From Mesodorylaimus sp. YZB2_4 (Eukaryota; Nematoda; Enoplea; Dorylaimida; Dorylaimidae): a DNA stretch of 64,000 nucleotides. A model generated the notes under the pieces. The model made no database searches, was not told the DNA's origin, and saw only the letters and a list, made by a program, of their open reading frames with translations. Within the stretch, counting starts at the first letter, position 1. Each line of letters begins with the position of its first letter. The position numbers were made by a program, and so were the translations under genes. Positions 12,263 through 25,188 of this stretch are shown here, piece after piece. The DNA lies in the NCBI GenBank assembly GCA_030248295.1, contig JASANH010001727.1, positions 558,001 through 622,000 of the forward strand. Reading direction: 5' to 3'.

Positions 12263-14076
12263 ATGGATTTATGTGAAGATACAAATATGACCGAAAATTC
12301 ATTATTGCTGCAAGAATCGACGCCAAATGAAAGTTCGATGCCCTTCGTCGATGGTGAATATCCATCAACTCGATTTTACACCAACGGCCTATTGGCTGGT
12401 GTGTTTATCTTGGCCGGAATCACGGCTAACATTGTTGTGATCACGTCCTGGCTTTGCGATCGTGGACGATGGTTGCCCCTTTATTATTATTTCTTGGCAT
12501 TTGCCTCCTGGAACTTGACTTTGTTAATATCGACATTCTTTTTCTACAGTTTGCCCGCCTTGTTGAGACAACCGGCAGATCAATCGACCATTGCGTGTGT
12601 ACCGTATTTTTATGTGATCGGATACGCCGGTGCCAATTGCTGCCTGACGGCGGTCGTATGGCTTATGGTAAGGTGGTTGACTGATTATTCCCTTCCTCCC
12701 CTGTCTGACCGCTGCTTTGAATACTCGCGAGGCCTACTGCACTAATCTTAAGTGAATTTGCATTCTCAATATTGCTCTAATGAAAAAACATGTACAGTCC
12801 TAAAGATTTTGAATTCCCGCGCTTCTTTTATAACAAAGGAGCCCGCGCGAAACAGCGTCATTAGAGGAAGTGCGTTGCGTAAAAATCCACGGAGCACGCA
12901 CTTTTTGCGGACTCACTGAAACTAACACTAAAAATTCAAACTTGAAACTGCAGTTTTCGAATAAAAATTTTTTAAAAAATTTGTTCAAAGATGCAATATC
13001 CTTTTTAGGTAGTCCTCACTGTGGAAAGATACGTAGCGGTTACAAAACCATTTCATACACGAATTAGCTCACCAAGACGACGAGCAAAACTAATTTCAGC
13101 CACTTTAAGTTTGACAGCAATCTTATATAATATTCCATTGATCTTCGAATTATTAATTACTGGCACCACGTTTGAAACTCCATCAATATTGAGTGATGAT
13201 GAAGCGCGTGCGGATACGATGATAGAAGATACGAAAAAAGATGTGGTCTTTTATTGGACAGTCGAAACGGCACCATTTCGAAGCAATTTTTATTATCAGA
13301 CAATATATCGCGTAATTGGAAATTTGCTATTCATTTCCTTGGTCCCTTTTGTAATAATCTCGACGTTGACCCTGAAAATCGTATTTGTTGTTCGACGAAC
13401 AAATCGCGAACGGGCGTTTTATCGCAGGGCCATGGCTCCACCGACGATGGCCGCCACGGCTACGACGTCGACTTGCACTAATGCGCCGAGTCTATCCAAT
13501 TGCTCCATCAAACCGCCCCCTTTGATCGCCAATTGCAGCCAATCGCCCTCCCACACAGCTTCTACTACAGCAGCTGCCACATATGGCAATGTGCTACTTA
13601 CAGTTTTTGTCATCAAATTTCTCATCTGTTACACTCTCCCATTTGCTTTGAACGTGCTGGAATTGCTTTTACCATCGAATGCTTTTCGTACGGCCGAGCT
13701 GATGTGGGTGACGGATGTGAGTGATTTCTTAGTCATTTTAGATAGCGTCAGTAACGCCTTTTTATATTTTTCTTGGCGTCGGCGAATTCGTTTTTATAAA
13801 AAAAGACGTACAACGCCATCATTTTATTCAAAAGATACGCCTGGCATTCACGATCGTGGCGGTACGGTGACGGGCGCCCATAGTCCGTGCGCTAGTCTAT
13901 CGAGAACTTCGTCGAAACGCGACGGTGCCCAGCAGCACTTACTCAAGTCATTTCCGCCACCGCCCGGTGTTCGATATTATCGCCAACTGATCGCTAGCGG
14001 CAAGGATCGTGCCCAATCGTCGACGACAACTGTTCATGTGCCTCTAGAAACAATTTTAAAAGCGGCTCGCGTTTAG
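12263..14076 (+). CDS. FMRFamide-receptor-like neuropeptide GPCR (rhodopsin class), 2 exons
   Basis: Exons are 12263-12667 and 13009-14076, joined in phase 0 (ATG|gtaagg ... tttttag|GTA), giving 490 residues. The protein is a G-protein-coupled receptor of the plasma membrane, probably neuronal. The outer N-terminus carries N-glycosylation sequons (NMT, NES). Helix 1 is about residues 43-65, helix 2 about 72-95 and helix 3 about 107-140. Helix 3 ends in ERYVAV, the DRY-equivalent, and the intron falls within this helix. Helix 6 contains CYTLPF (CWxP-like) and helix 7 ends DSVSNAFLYF in place of NPxxY. The pattern LTVERYVAV plus VSDFLVILDSVSNAFLY is that of invertebrate FMRFamide/FRPR receptors. 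Loop 3 has a Thr/Ala/Ser-rich insert (about residues 275-320). The ligand is not predictable, and a related peptide-receptor subfamily is possible. Confidence 0.85.
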
Positions 14077-16008
14077 GATTTTGATGAGTTTTTAATGTTT
14101 TCATTCTTTCGCCAAGGTTTATTTAACAAATGGCGTGTTTGCTTTGTCACTTTCCGCTAGCTGTGCTTGAAGTGCAAAGTCGTTTAACGCGTCTTCATTG
14201 CCCGTTTGCCGGTTACATTTTCCAGAAAGGTGTACGAAGGGGTCGTCCCATTTGATTGCGCTGTACTGTAGTTGCAGATACAGCACACTGTACATGGTCA
14301 AGAAATACACATTGACGTACGTGCTTTTGCAAAGCGCGCGGTATATTTTAAAAGTTCGAGTTGCAAGAAGTCTGAATCAGCTTACTGAAAAAAGGTTTTC
14401 TCAATCGCATAAACAGAGTTGCTCTTGTTCTGTTATAAAAGGCTGGTCACAGGTTTTAATTCTTATCACGCTCGGTTTAGTTTTATCGTTAAACTCCGAT
14501 GGCTAGCTGCGTTCAAGGCGGGTGGAAAGAACGCCAGAGGGCGAATCGTTCAGTACTGATCTTTCGGCAAGCCCTCGATAGACTACTCACTGTAAAGGTG
14601 CTGAACGCAGGAACGGACATGCTATGTGTGAACTGCCGCACCATCTGGAGTAGGATCACGATTGCTGTAACAAACGCACCCAGGTGGCAGGAAATATAGA
14701 AAAATGACTCCAATTCTGGTATCAGCTGATCATCACTGTGATCGGGATTGCATTCACGACAGGACGAGAGAAAGACGGGCTCGAGATAGGATGACCTCTG
14801 CGGAACGAAAATTGAGCGGTATCTGTGATTGGAATACAAAACATGGCCGTTGGGCTGAAAAGTGATGTTTGCGCAGAAGCGCACAGAGCGCAATACCATT
14901 TTTTAGTTTTAGACTAAAGATCAGCGTCCCGATCTATGTAGGGGCGAAGCGCATTCTTTACATTACGGACCCTCGTGCAGTATGCTGGCCTCGACATTGG
15001 TTTTTTGTGTGTTGCGCTGGGATGAGTCATACATTGGACGTCATGAAGGTATGCATTCCAATCTTCCAAATCATCACCATTTGCTTAGTGTTTTCAGTCC
15101 CGCATTAGGGCATGGTCCGCTTTCCAACTTTTAAATATAACGTCTTTTGGACCATAGGCTGCAGACAGTTGGACTCGGACAGCAGGAAGCAGTGGACTTC
15201 AAAGTTTTTTCATCACATTTTCGCCGCTTTCAAAAATGTTCTAAAACTCTGAGGCTTTCACTCATGCACTTTCAATAAAAAGGCCAACCAAAAGTGATAC
15301 ATGCATGGCAATATAAGACAAATTGATGTTCAAGAGACAACAAATATGATCACTTATTGAAATTATATGACATCCCATGCGCGCACGCTCAGCCTCTGGC
15401 GTCTCATTGCCGTCAACGATTGTTTCAATATCTGAGCGTCGGCCAGGCAGTAAATGGTGGCATGCTGGAAGGCCCAGTGTATTCTAAAGTACAAACCCAT
15501 GGTTGGCATCAAGCAGTTTGCGACGGACAATGAGGCCGCCATATTCGGAAGGCCTGATACCATGAAATCATCCAGCTTCACCGCCTCTGGCATTGTTGTT
15601 CGTCCTTTGCTGGCTATCAACTGTGACTGTCAGCTGATTGCAATCCCACATTTCTGGATTTCACGTTTTTTGTACTGATCGTTGTCTTAAACTCTTAGCT
15701 ACATGCTTTCAGCCAAATGCAAAAGCAGCCAGTGGATTGTGGGGCTCCAGAATCGTGGAGCAAAACATTGTTTGCCGCCTTTGGGCCTCGTAAGCTCATT
15801 CCATTCGGGATTTGAATGTCGGCAAGTCGCTACTGCTGGTTATCGACACAACTGACGATGAGCCAGGAACTGTTGGAAGGCGAAATCATCTTGCGCCTGC
15901 TGTTTTCGTCCTACTATTCGCGTCCTACGCCCGCCTTCTACTATCTGCGTCCTGATGTCCACGTCTGTCAGTCGTTGCGTCCTAACGTCTGCGCCCCAGT
16001 GTCTTGCG
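14077..16008. other. Intergenic, nothing recognised
   Basis: A 128-codon minus-strand frame (14513-14899) and an 85-codon one (15363-15620) occur, but neither shows a domain, a supported splice site or a related copy. Confidence 0.45.
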
Positions 16009-16345
16009 GCCTGGTGAAATCCTTGGCTCGCCTAGGATAGAACTGGGGCTGACCAGAGGATGGCTCAAGCCACAGGAACCAACCCACGCAGTCCACGGAC
16101 ACTTCTGGATATGCTTTACTATCCCACACCAAGAAGGCCGTGTAGACTCAAAACTCGGGGAGCAGCTGCACGTGCCGGCCGTCGAAGGGGTTCTGACGAA
16201 CGGATGCCTGCAATCAGACCAGTCACTCGACCTCGACCTCGCTCTCGGTCTCGTGCTGGCCCTGACATAGGAGAGGCGGACCGGTTCAGTGAACCAGTGC
16301 AGTCATAGGCCAGAGGGCATAGCACATGCCTAGTCCATGCCTATT
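16009..16345 (+). repeat. Dispersed repeat, family D, copy 1
   Basis: It is related in the same orientation to 40960-41310. Shared blocks are 'caggaaccaacccacgcag' (with changes), 'cggctgcacgtg', 'gaggttctgatg', 'ggccctgacataggagaggc' and 'gaaccagtg.agt'. It contains a 'ctcgacctcgacctcgctc' simple stretch. The overlapping open frames at 16004-16325 come from the repeat. Confidence 0.65.
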
Positions 16346-18532
16346 ACACTGGCGTCATAGCGCCTCAAGGTTTACCAGGGTGCGTATAAATAGCACCTAG
16401 CAAGAGCTCCTTCAACAATCGCTATCGACTCTTTACAACGAGACTGGGGAGATGCTGTGTCGCGAAATGTAGAGATGCTTCGTGTATGGCGCTTTACAGT
16501 AACCAAGAGAAACGAGATGGACAGACCATTCAGGTCAACAGAGAAAAACGCACACTCAGCATGATCCATACCAAATCACATATCACTTAGAAGTGTAAGG
16601 TGCTTTTTTCGGGCATTGTGCAGTAGGCGAGACGCCGCTTCCTCGTATTAATCGCGAATTTCGAGACATGCATTGAGATGCTCCAGGCTGAGGCCGAATC
16701 GATAAAATCGACAGAAAAAAGTGTACTTCAGAGTAAAGCCTCACGCCTTACTTCACTTACGTGCACTGGCGATAATTTGGCCAGTGCTGACGGGGCCCAA
16801 GCCAGAACATCCTCTAATCCTGGAGCACGATGCTCAAGAAATCGGACTCACTGTACACATCAAAATCCGCATATTTATAAGGAACGTAGTTGAACAAAGT
16901 TCCATAGGTGTGCGAAACTGATCCCCGCAGGTACGTCGAATTGATCCCGAGTTGTGGCTTCAGAGGCTCCATCATTTTCTTTGTTCAATTAGTTCTCGTT
17001 TGGTGGCTCGGTCAGTCTTTGTGCGAGGTGAGTGAATGTATCCACCTCGAATGGTGAGTGTAAGCTGCAGCCAGTTTAGGAAGCAAACAGCAAGTTTTAC
17101 AAAACGTCTTCACGCAAATTTTTTAAATAAACTGTCACGTTAAATGGCACACCTTCACCAAAGACAGATCAGTAAGCTAGGATTCGACAGATACTCAATC
17201 CCGACCATGTATTACAGTCAGCCATCTCTTCTGCTGACAGAGAGTGAAGTCCTGGGAGTGATTTAGTCTTTTCCTACCAGTTAACACTTGCACTTATTTT
17301 CACGCATTAGCACGATGGCCTGCTTGTTAACAAAGATTCAAACCGTCCCTGGGCTCCTCATACATTCCAAGGCTCTCTGTGGGGAAGTACTAGAATGGCC
17401 GCAAGCATGTCCGAGGCACTGCTCGTGTCCTTTCCAGGTGGTGAGGGCCAGGGGGTCATTTTCAATTCTATACCACACAAACTGTAAGATATGTTGGATG
17501 CACATGCATGATAGGCGTGAGCAAAATGTGCCCAAGTGACAGCGCCTGGTTAGTCTGCATCATATTGAGGCAGAGGGAGCGAGACAGGATTCCGTCGCCT
17601 TCGAAGAAAAAGTATCAAAACGAAAATTTTCTTGAAACTTTCTCTCGAAGCTTTATATTTGGCATAAAACTAGATAGGTGAGCTTTGCACCGAGCCAGCC
17701 GATCCAGCGTCCCTTTCGGAAACAAGTAATCGACCCATATATCCTGCTAGGATAATCTAGCAGGCGCCTTATTAGGACAGCCCGGAAACAAAACCTTCTC
17801 TTATCCGAGCTGGCTCTCCCTCCATCGATTTCTGTTACCGAACGGCTACAAGTCAGCACGATCTCAAACGTGGGTGCGGCTTGGCTAACTTACGGGCTCT
17901 CCTTGATCAGCAAGGACGCGCCCCAAACTTAGGCAGGCACAGCGCTGTGTAATATACGTACGATATGGCTTTGGAACTTGACATTTCACTGCCATATGAC
18001 CTAAAACTTCGCAGCTGTTTCTCCATCGCCACAGACACTTCCGAAAAGGTCTCATTTACTCTGTCAAAAAGGCTGAAAGGCACGATGTTTGCTGCACCCG
18101 AAAATCGTGATCATCCTCAGATGATTGGACTCCGAACGAGATATCTAAATAAAGACACTAAATTACTCGCTCCTCCTCTGCGCGTGAGGAAAGCGTTATC
18201 TTGTGTGTCGGTAATTTTCAAGTCTGTCGAATGTCGAAAGGTGCCGTGGCCACTAGCTAACAGGTCTCGACCAGCCGACTCGATAATGATAGGGTGGCTA
18301 ACATAGGACGCACTTCCTCCACACGTCCACACTGTTAACTCGGGCCGTGCTCTGCCTTCACATCTGTGTGATCTAGGCGGATTAGTCGCATTCAAATCCA
18401 TCAATGTCATAAATTGATCGGGCCATCGCTGTGCTTATGCACTAATATTCCTTTTAGTGCACTGCAGCCTCATCACGTAATTAGTCACCAAGGCATCTAC
18501 CAAAAATCAAGAAGTTTTGACAGTTTCAGAAA
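16346..18532. other. Intergenic, nothing recognised
   Basis: There are no recognised domains. The 113-codon plus frame at 17965-18306 and its 97-codon antisense partner match nothing I know. Confidence 0.45.
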
Positions 18533-19543
18533 ATGGCGGAAGTGCAAGACGCCAATGAGACCAACGCCTCGATATCGCTGTCGGCCGATATTCCCCCCTT
18601 TTTGCCCACGTTCATTTCATTTCCTAGTGCATCTATTTTAATCCTGGTAACTATACTGGGATCTTCGAGCAGCGTTTTATGCTTACTAATTTTTTCGAAA
18701 GTGCACAATCTGCGTGAGCTACCAATGCAGCCGTTGGTAATTTTATTGTTTCTTTTTTACTTTTTTCAAAATTCTCTTTCGAATTTAATTCATGTCAGTT
18801 TTATTTTCTTGAAAAAAGAAACCATTGCTAATCTTCAAGGTTTGTGCAGACTTAGTTATTTCCTTTTGGCCGTAACCACAGTCACTATTTACTGGACCCA
18901 ATGCTGCGTGATTTTCATGCATTTCGCTCATAAACACGGTTACAGTTTTTATTATTTATATAAAAAGAAAATTGTAAAAATATTTTTCATTTTTTCAATT
19001 ATAATTGGTTGTTTCAGTGGAGTTTTGGCTTTACTAGTTGGTGATATCATATATATGGAAAAGTTTTTTATCTGTTTTTGGTACGCTCATAACGCGTATA
19101 TTGGCATTGAGATAGTAATCATTAGTTTTCCTATGATTTTTGCGATTGTACTAAATTTATGGTCTTTGATCGATTCGGGTGATTATCCAATCCTGAGCGA
19201 ACAGCTGTATGTTTTTGTCTTTTTTAAACTTGGTTTTCATTTTAACTTGATTTGTCACACCCCATTCCTTGTTCTACTCATTCTTGATAGCTCTGGATAT
19301 CTGACCCCCTCATTTTTGTATCCGATCTCAACCCTGATCGGCAGTCTGGGTGGTATTCTCAGTGTTATATCTTGTCACATGCGTAATCCAACATTCCGCA
19401 CAATTTGCTCGCGTTTGTTGCACGGCGTTTCGTGGGTACAAATCCAAGCAATGGTCGAACAGCGACCACGAAGACGATATGTGGGACAACGGAGCATTCA
19501 ATCTCGAAGAGAACACGTTCGCTTTGTTGAAGAATCCTTTTGA
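18533..19543 (+). CDS. Orphan seven-transmembrane protein, single exon
   Basis: 336 codons. The start context is AAAATGG, and the N-terminus has two N-glycosylation sequons (NET, NAS). Seven hydrophobic segments can be drawn at about residues 28-55, 64-90, 105-127, 145-168, 178-205, 222-248 and 258-285. The tail is Arg-rich. The topology is that of a chemoreceptor-type GPCR, but there is no DRY, CWxP or NPxxY motif. It therefore belongs to a diverged group, perhaps a lineage-specific chemoreceptor family. The AT-rich codon use and lack of introns differ from the other genes here. After codon ~300 a frame one base ahead (to 19685) has a more gene-like acidic tail containing MWDNGAFNLEENTF, so the true C-terminus is uncertain. 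Confidence 0.7.
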   Translation: MAEVQDANETNASISLSADIPPFLPTFISFPSASILILVTILGSSSSVLCLLIFSKVHNLRELPMQPLVILLFLFYFFQNSLSNLIHVSFIFLKKETIANLQGLCRLSYFLLAVTTVTIYWTQCCVIFMHFAHKHGYSFYYLYKKKIVKIFFIFSIIIGCFSGVLALLVGDIIYMEKFFICFWYAHNAYIGIEIVIISFPMIFAIVLNLWSLIDSGDYPILSEQLYVFVFFKLGFHFNLICHTPFLVLLILDSSGYLTPSFLYPISTLIGSLGGILSVISCHMRNPTFRTICSRLLHGVSWVQIQAMVEQRPRRRYVGQRSIQSRREHVRFVEESF

Positions 19544-20220
19544 AATTGGATCAATCGTGTTGGTCCTTTTTTCTTTGGAAATGGCCTATGGTTTTGATAG
19601 TGTTGTTTGTACTGTGTTGTGGGATACTCATATTATCATTGTCGCACGTGCCCTTATCATTGTCATTGTCAGCAAGGTGTTCTGAATCAATCCGTGCGTC
19701 ATTGTTTGGCGGTGACTGTTTTTAAGAAAACTTGACTTGGGTTGGTGCGCATGTCCTTATCAGAGGTCAGCCATCATTTTGTCAGCAAGGACAGCTAAGG
19801 GTATTTTCAAATGCGTCTGGGTCCGCCTTGGAACCAAGAAATGTGCATAGTGCGCTTTTGCTAGCTGAGTCTATTCTTGGTAAGCTCGTGATATGGTGAG
19901 TAGCCGATAAAAGGTGACACTTCCAGGGCTACACGTCAGGAGAAGAAGAAGCTCAGAGCTGTGATTAGGACGGAAATTCCATGCGATCTAGAATATTCGT
20001 TCCGATCATGTGCGGGAGTCATGGGATGTGTACGCATGAAGAAGACGGATGGCATGGAAGAACAACGTCATGTTGACGTCGTCGGATCTGCATACCGGTC
20101 GGTATGTCCAAGCTCGTCGGGATTGAAGCTGCTAGCAAACGGTGCTACCTTCTGCTCCATCCCTCGGAGATGCTATTCGTAAGTTGAAATCCGCTTATTT
20201 CTTACTCATCTACAACAGGT
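19544..20220. other. Intergenic, nothing recognised
   Basis: Downstream flank of the orphan 7TM gene. It holds no recognised feature. Confidence 0.4.
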
Positions 20221-20335
20221 TGCGGGTTAGGCGCTCGCCCCTGGCGCTTTGTGGGTTCGCCAGCGAGTGTTGGGCTCGCGGTCATGCGGAATGTGTCTCT
20301 TCGTCCTTCAATGCACCAGAGATGTGATGTGGCAA
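20221..20335 (+). repeat. Degenerate SINE fragment, family A
   Basis: Contains 'gggttaggcgctcgcc' (A-box region), 'gggctcgcggtcatgcgg' (B-box region) and a 'gatgtgatgtgg' end. It is a weakened relative of the copy that starts 66 bp further on, so the two form a tandem pair. Confidence 0.5.
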
Positions 20336-20400
20336 AAACACAATCGATAAAAAGAATAAGCAATAAGATACATATTTGGACGTCCTTTGTATCGCCTTAC

Positions 20401-20560
20401 CCACCGGCCTCGTGGCCTGGTGGGTTAGGCGTCTGCCTCTCACGCCAGGTGCGCAGTTACGGGCGAGTTTTCGACTCGCGGGCCGGTAAATCATTTCGTG
20501 TAAAGTGTGTCCCTTCACCCTCGAGTGCGCATGAGCGTTTAGTGAAACATGAACATGAAC
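20401..20560 (+). repeat. tRNA-derived SINE, family A
   Basis: The head resembles a tRNA: A box 'tggcctggtgggttaggcg', anticodon-like arm 'ctgcctctcacgccagg', B box 'gagttttcgactcgc'. It is followed by the family tail 'tcccttcaccctcgagtgcgcat'. Other copies lie at 37647-37790, 45345-45424 (-), 58134-58268 and 58583-58705, with tails only at 51040-51105 and 63246-63285. Confidence 0.75.
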
Positions 20561-22571
20561 ATCAAGCAGAGCTAACGATAACGGAAACAGCAGATGGCTA
20601 TTTCTGATGGTGGTTTTCAGGCGTGCACACGCATGGGCTAGATAAGCGCTAGAGAGAAGGCCCAAAGCTTGAAACACACACATGATTAGCAGGTGTGGAT
20701 GGTCTGATGATAAAATATAATCGATGATTCTGGACGATTTTTCTAATAATTTAGTGGGTTGAAAATTTTTTAAGGAAGATCCATCATCACACAATTCAGT
20801 GTACTATAAGTTTTGTTTTCCGTTTTTAGCTTTTTACGACAAGTTTGTGAAACCTATGCAAAATTCCTTAGCAAATAACAGAAGCAAAACTAGTCAACAA
20901 TTGGTCATATGTTGCAGCGCGCGTTTTTGCTCAGCGGTACTTGAGTGATCGGTGAAAATTTAGAAAAGCGTCATATGGCTGCGGCTAATAGAACATACTA
21001 CGTACATCCGATCATTATCCAATTACCGCTAGGTCCTCACCTGATCAGGACCCATAGTCATAGGCAATATGACGCACGACTTATGACCCGCATGACGCAT
21101 GTCGGATGACCAAACGATACGACACTCGGCGGTGCAAAACTAAACGCACAAGAAACTAGGAACGACCGCAATATGCCAAGCTAATCTATTTTTAACCTGT
21201 CTCAAGTCCCTATCGCAGAGCACGCTCCAAGGTAGACAAGGCTGTCCTAATCCTCACTGGGGCTGACCCAGGGTTACTGTAAGGGAAGGGTGGCTATAGG
21301 ATTCTGGTCAGGTCTGTAACCCGCATCTAATGATGAGGGTTCGTGAGACTAACCTACGAGTACCTCCAGTCGGAGTTTTTGTCCTGGCGACTTCGGTCGG
21401 CCACACTCTCTTTCTTGCCTGTCTGCACAGGTTGCAGGTCCAATGCCCAGTAGTCCAGTGCGTGTTTTGAATTCAACTCGACTGCGTGAAATCTTGCAGT
21501 TATCTCGTTTTGATTGGAGCACATCGAAATCACGTATCGACAGCCCCGTGAACTGCAGAGTATGAACAACACAAAATCTGGCGTGGTTCCATTGACCACC
21601 CTGACATTTCATGCTCATGTTCATAAGTTACTGCATCACGGCGCATTTGGAGGGTGAAGCAACGCGAACTTGATGTGAGTGGCATGAGAGTAAGGCCTGA
21701 CCCACGGCCACTAGCCTGGCCCGGCGGGATTCGAGTGGTATTCCTGGTCATTCTATTAGGAACATAATATCTGGGGCGGGTCAATTCTCTCTTCTCCACA
21801 CTCACGATGAGTCAGTCTTGTTCGAACTGTCTTCGTGGCTGGCAGTGTGCTGATGCGGTCGAGGCGTGCATGCTTTCTCTATCAAGCTTCCGTTTCGTGC
21901 TTCTATTAATTCAATTTTTAAAGAAAATTTTAATGAATCATCAATCTTAGGTTCATAGCCAAGTGCAACAGTTAGACCCCATCCTCTTTATCTTATGCGC
22001 GGGGATATATCTATTTCTCCTAGCTGTACGAAGCAGTTTTACCCCAGTGATATAGCTGAGGAGCTGATGAAGGATTTCGAAGGGGTGTGACCCAAGTCAT
22101 ACATAAGATGAGATCCGAGCGAGTATCTACTTGCTCTCCCATTTCGCAAGGATGACAGTGGCAGCTGGTGTGCAATCCGCAAAGGTGAAACCAGGCATCT
22201 GGGGTTCGAGCCTAGGAGTAGCCTTGCTGAAAAACCGCTTGGTACTAAACGCAGATATACAAAATCTTCAAGGTGACAAGAAAAGTAAAAACTTGACTCG
22301 GTCCTCGTTTCCAGTAGAAAGTACCGATGATCGACAAAAACCAAAAAGTTAAGACCCGAGAAAAATGAATTTTTCCTGCCACGGAAAATGGATGACTTTT
22401 TGAATTCTGATTGTGAGCTTTTCTCTGATTGTGGAGTTGTTTGCCGAGCAGTTCTCGCGACAGGCTAGTGTGTGTAAACGCAAGTTATAGAGTCGCGTGG
22501 TCGGGTACTTTTGACTTAATTTATGGCCTAATTTCTGGAAATTTTTTAAATTTTTTGCCTGAAGTCGGTCA
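20561..22571. other. Intergenic, nothing recognised
   Basis: No gene was recognised. The minus-strand frames at 20282-20794 and 21349-21805 have no domain, and the first runs through the SINE. Confidence 0.45.
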
Positions 22572-22830
22572 GCAGTCGAACCTTTTAGCAAGGCTGTGCG
22601 GGGACCAGCACAAACAGCAGCGTCCCTGTGTACACCTACACGCAAGGGCATCCTGGACTGGATACGGACTTCCTTGGGCGATGGAAGGTGGATTCGACAG
22701 CCAAGGCTGGGTCCTCGTTTGGCTGCCGTCTCTCCACTCTCAGTGTGCGCACCTGGACGGTACCAGGTGAATCCCCCACGATCTGGCTTGCAAAGTCGAC
22801 CTCCGTCACTGGGGATCAAACCCAAGACGA
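22572..22830 (-). repeat. SINE-like repeat, family C
   Basis: Reverse-oriented copy of the element at 1-285. Landmarks are 'gcggggaccagcacaaacagcagcg', 'gagagtg...cagtgtgcgc', 'tggggatcaaacccaag'. The last block is a B-box-like sequence on the minus strand. The 158-codon minus frame 22349-22825 is a product of this repeat. Confidence 0.65.
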
Positions 22831-25188
22831 GTCCACGATAAGAGTTGACGCACCACTACAAATGCTTATGTCCTATGCAGTACGCATTATTATCAAAGTT
22901 GAAATCCAGGTAACTACTGTACATGCACCAATCCAAAAAAGTTGCTAGTGTAGTCATTCTGCTTTAGCTCCCAAGCATCATAGACGGTCCTCAAACTCCC
23001 TTCGCTCACCTCACTACGCACGTGATGACTGCCATGGCCGACCTGAACAGTTTTTCAGTCTAGGTGGAATTTCCTGTGCAGTTTGCACCCCCATTGCAAG
23101 TCCCGGTTCTGGTTCGGCTTCCCATTTCGCACGCGACAATGCAGTCGGTCCATGCCACCCATTCGCTCCATGATAGCCAAAGCTCTCTCCGGCTCGTGTC
23201 CAAAGCCATTGCATTGACTTCTTTGGAATTAAAGCTGTCTTGCCTGTAAAAGGGTCGACTGCGACTTTGCCAAATGAACATTTCGACCTTTTGCAACGCA
23301 TCTGATGAGTTTCTGCAGATGCAGCAGTCAAACCCTATTACCCTTATTTGAATTGCAGCGTAGATGATTTGAAGATATGCGCCTCATCTCCCTCTTTTGC
23401 CTTGGAAAGTACCGATCCTCATTTTGCCCTTTGGAATTCGTAGCCCTCTTTACACGTCCAATAAGCCCCTCCCTTTTGAGTGATTCTTTTGTCACGGCCG
23501 GCATACCTTGCCCATGGCCCGTGATTATAGCTTGGTGTGACGCGGGGAGCCGCCTGTTGCTTTAGCATATTTAGCAAAAAATATACTGTATTATATGCTT
23601 TTATTTTTTACTGTCAGACCATTCCCCCCCCCCCCCCAGCCTTTCCCCATATCTTTATCTGCGTCCGTCTGGTCGGCCAGTCGAGCAGTCGCCATTGGTT
23701 TTGGTATGTGGCCTCGATTACAACCCTTCGATTACGCCGGCCGGCGTACAGGCGGGTGGCAGGCGCCGTCGGTCATCGTTAGCTGTTTTCACCACATCGT
23801 TGCCTCGGCCATATGTTGGCTTGTTTGTATAGTAGTGTGTACAGTATACACATTACCCTCCCCCCCCCCCCCCCAAACCAATGCTCGTTTACAGTTCGTA
23901 TCTTGACTCTCCCCCAGGAGACCACCTGGCTAGTTTTCCGTAACAGCACTTACGTCTTGAATGCTGCTTATACGATATCTGGCCGGCTGGTGTGTCCAAG
24001 AGGTCAGGCAGCGCAGCTTAGAGCAAACTTTCGTACGAAGCCAGTGGGTTGGTCATTTCTTGCTGGTTGCCAGTCTTCCCTTTCCGTCTTGGCTGCTCAG
24101 TAATGGCGTGTGGGCTTGGAAAAAAGAGACTTGGGAGCGCCGTAAAGAGAAAGCGACGTGTGCGCGTTTCGAGAGGGTTGGTTTTGGCGGGTGTCGAGTT
24201 GTATACAAAAATGAGTAACCTATAGCCGGATCGGGCGTGGTTGGTCGAAATGGTGTATAGTCGAGGTTTTACTCGAACTTGTTAGTAGGACTAGCCCGGG
24301 AGGTTGACATGGGCGCGCAGTTGGCTAAGCCTCGAGGATCGACCAAATGCTCGTACGACTATTGCTAAAACGTTTTCCAAAGCGTCGCCAGCAGCTGCTG
24401 CCACCACGAGCTTCGTAAAAGTTATGCCGAGTGGGAGAGAAAGACGAAAGTTTCGGTTGCATACTCGAGCCACGTTTAGCTTTTATATTTAGTTGTCCAG
24501 TATAAAAGAAAAGATGGAAGGCAATGACGCCTTGCTTAGCTCGGGTCTTCGCTCAACTGCTCAACTTTTCTCCTCGCCGCGGGGCCAACTGCTGCTGCTT
24601 TACGAACCTGAACGAGGTGAAATGGCCGCCAGCCATTCGTCGTCGAGCTGTGGCCAAGGTGTAATAAGCTCTTGTGCAAAACGTAGAGCCTACTCTTTTC
24701 AATCCTCGTCTTTCATGCAAATGACGGCATTTTGGAGGTGAAAGCGGAAAAGAAGGCAATAGTTTTAGCTTTGGAACTTTTGGAGGCGTTTGTAAGTCGG
24801 TGAGCGGTTGTACCTAATCCTCAACGTGCCAAACCATCTGGTCGACTTTTCCAGCACAGAGCTGTTTGATAGATGGCTCGAGGCGGGACCAGCATTCTAC
24901 CCGTGCTTTCTGCTGGCCCCTGACGCGTTTCTGATGCGTGCAAGCCGAACGAATCTTTTGGGCTACCTCTGTTTGTAGGCGGTCGTACGGGGCCTTCGCC
25001 AGGCAGAAAACCGAAAGGTGTACTCGGAACACTTCTGGTGAACTTGGCCAAAGAATCTAGCCAACGATCTTAGGCCGCTTTTGGTGTGGAGACGGTGCGA
25101 GGCGACGCAGGCAGTTTTGAGCCGCGGCCCTGAGGCCGGCTGCTTTCATCGAGTGACCACATAACCGAATTTGGGACCACCTCACACA
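22831..25188. other. Upstream region of the type IV collagen gene
   Basis: No coding exon was recognised. Two poly-C tracts of 14 bases lie at 23624-23637 and 23861-23874. The stretch at 23900-25150 is richer in G and C, with many CG dinucleotides, as expected near a promoter. A TATA-like box is listed separately. The 72-76 codon minus frames near 24814-25051 match nothing. Confidence 0.45.
24501..24508 (+). promoter_or_regulatory. TATA-like box, possible collagen IV promoter
   Basis: The sequence is TATAAAAG, in a CG-rich region about 690 bp upstream of the collagen start codon. It would imply a long 5' leader or a spliced 5' exon. This is a sequence match only. Confidence 0.25.

Noticed and set aside
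14513..14899. 128-codon minus-strand frame with a hydrophobic segment, resembling a frame at 22039-22344
   Set aside because: Both contain 'SFxYxSCHL', but the DNA similarity is short and no gene structure supports either.
15363..15620. 85-codon minus frame, considered as a transposase or receptor exon
   Set aside because: No recognisable motif, no flanking splice pattern and no second copy.
22349..22825. 158-codon minus-strand open frame
   Set aside because: It runs through a family C SINE and has no protein domain.
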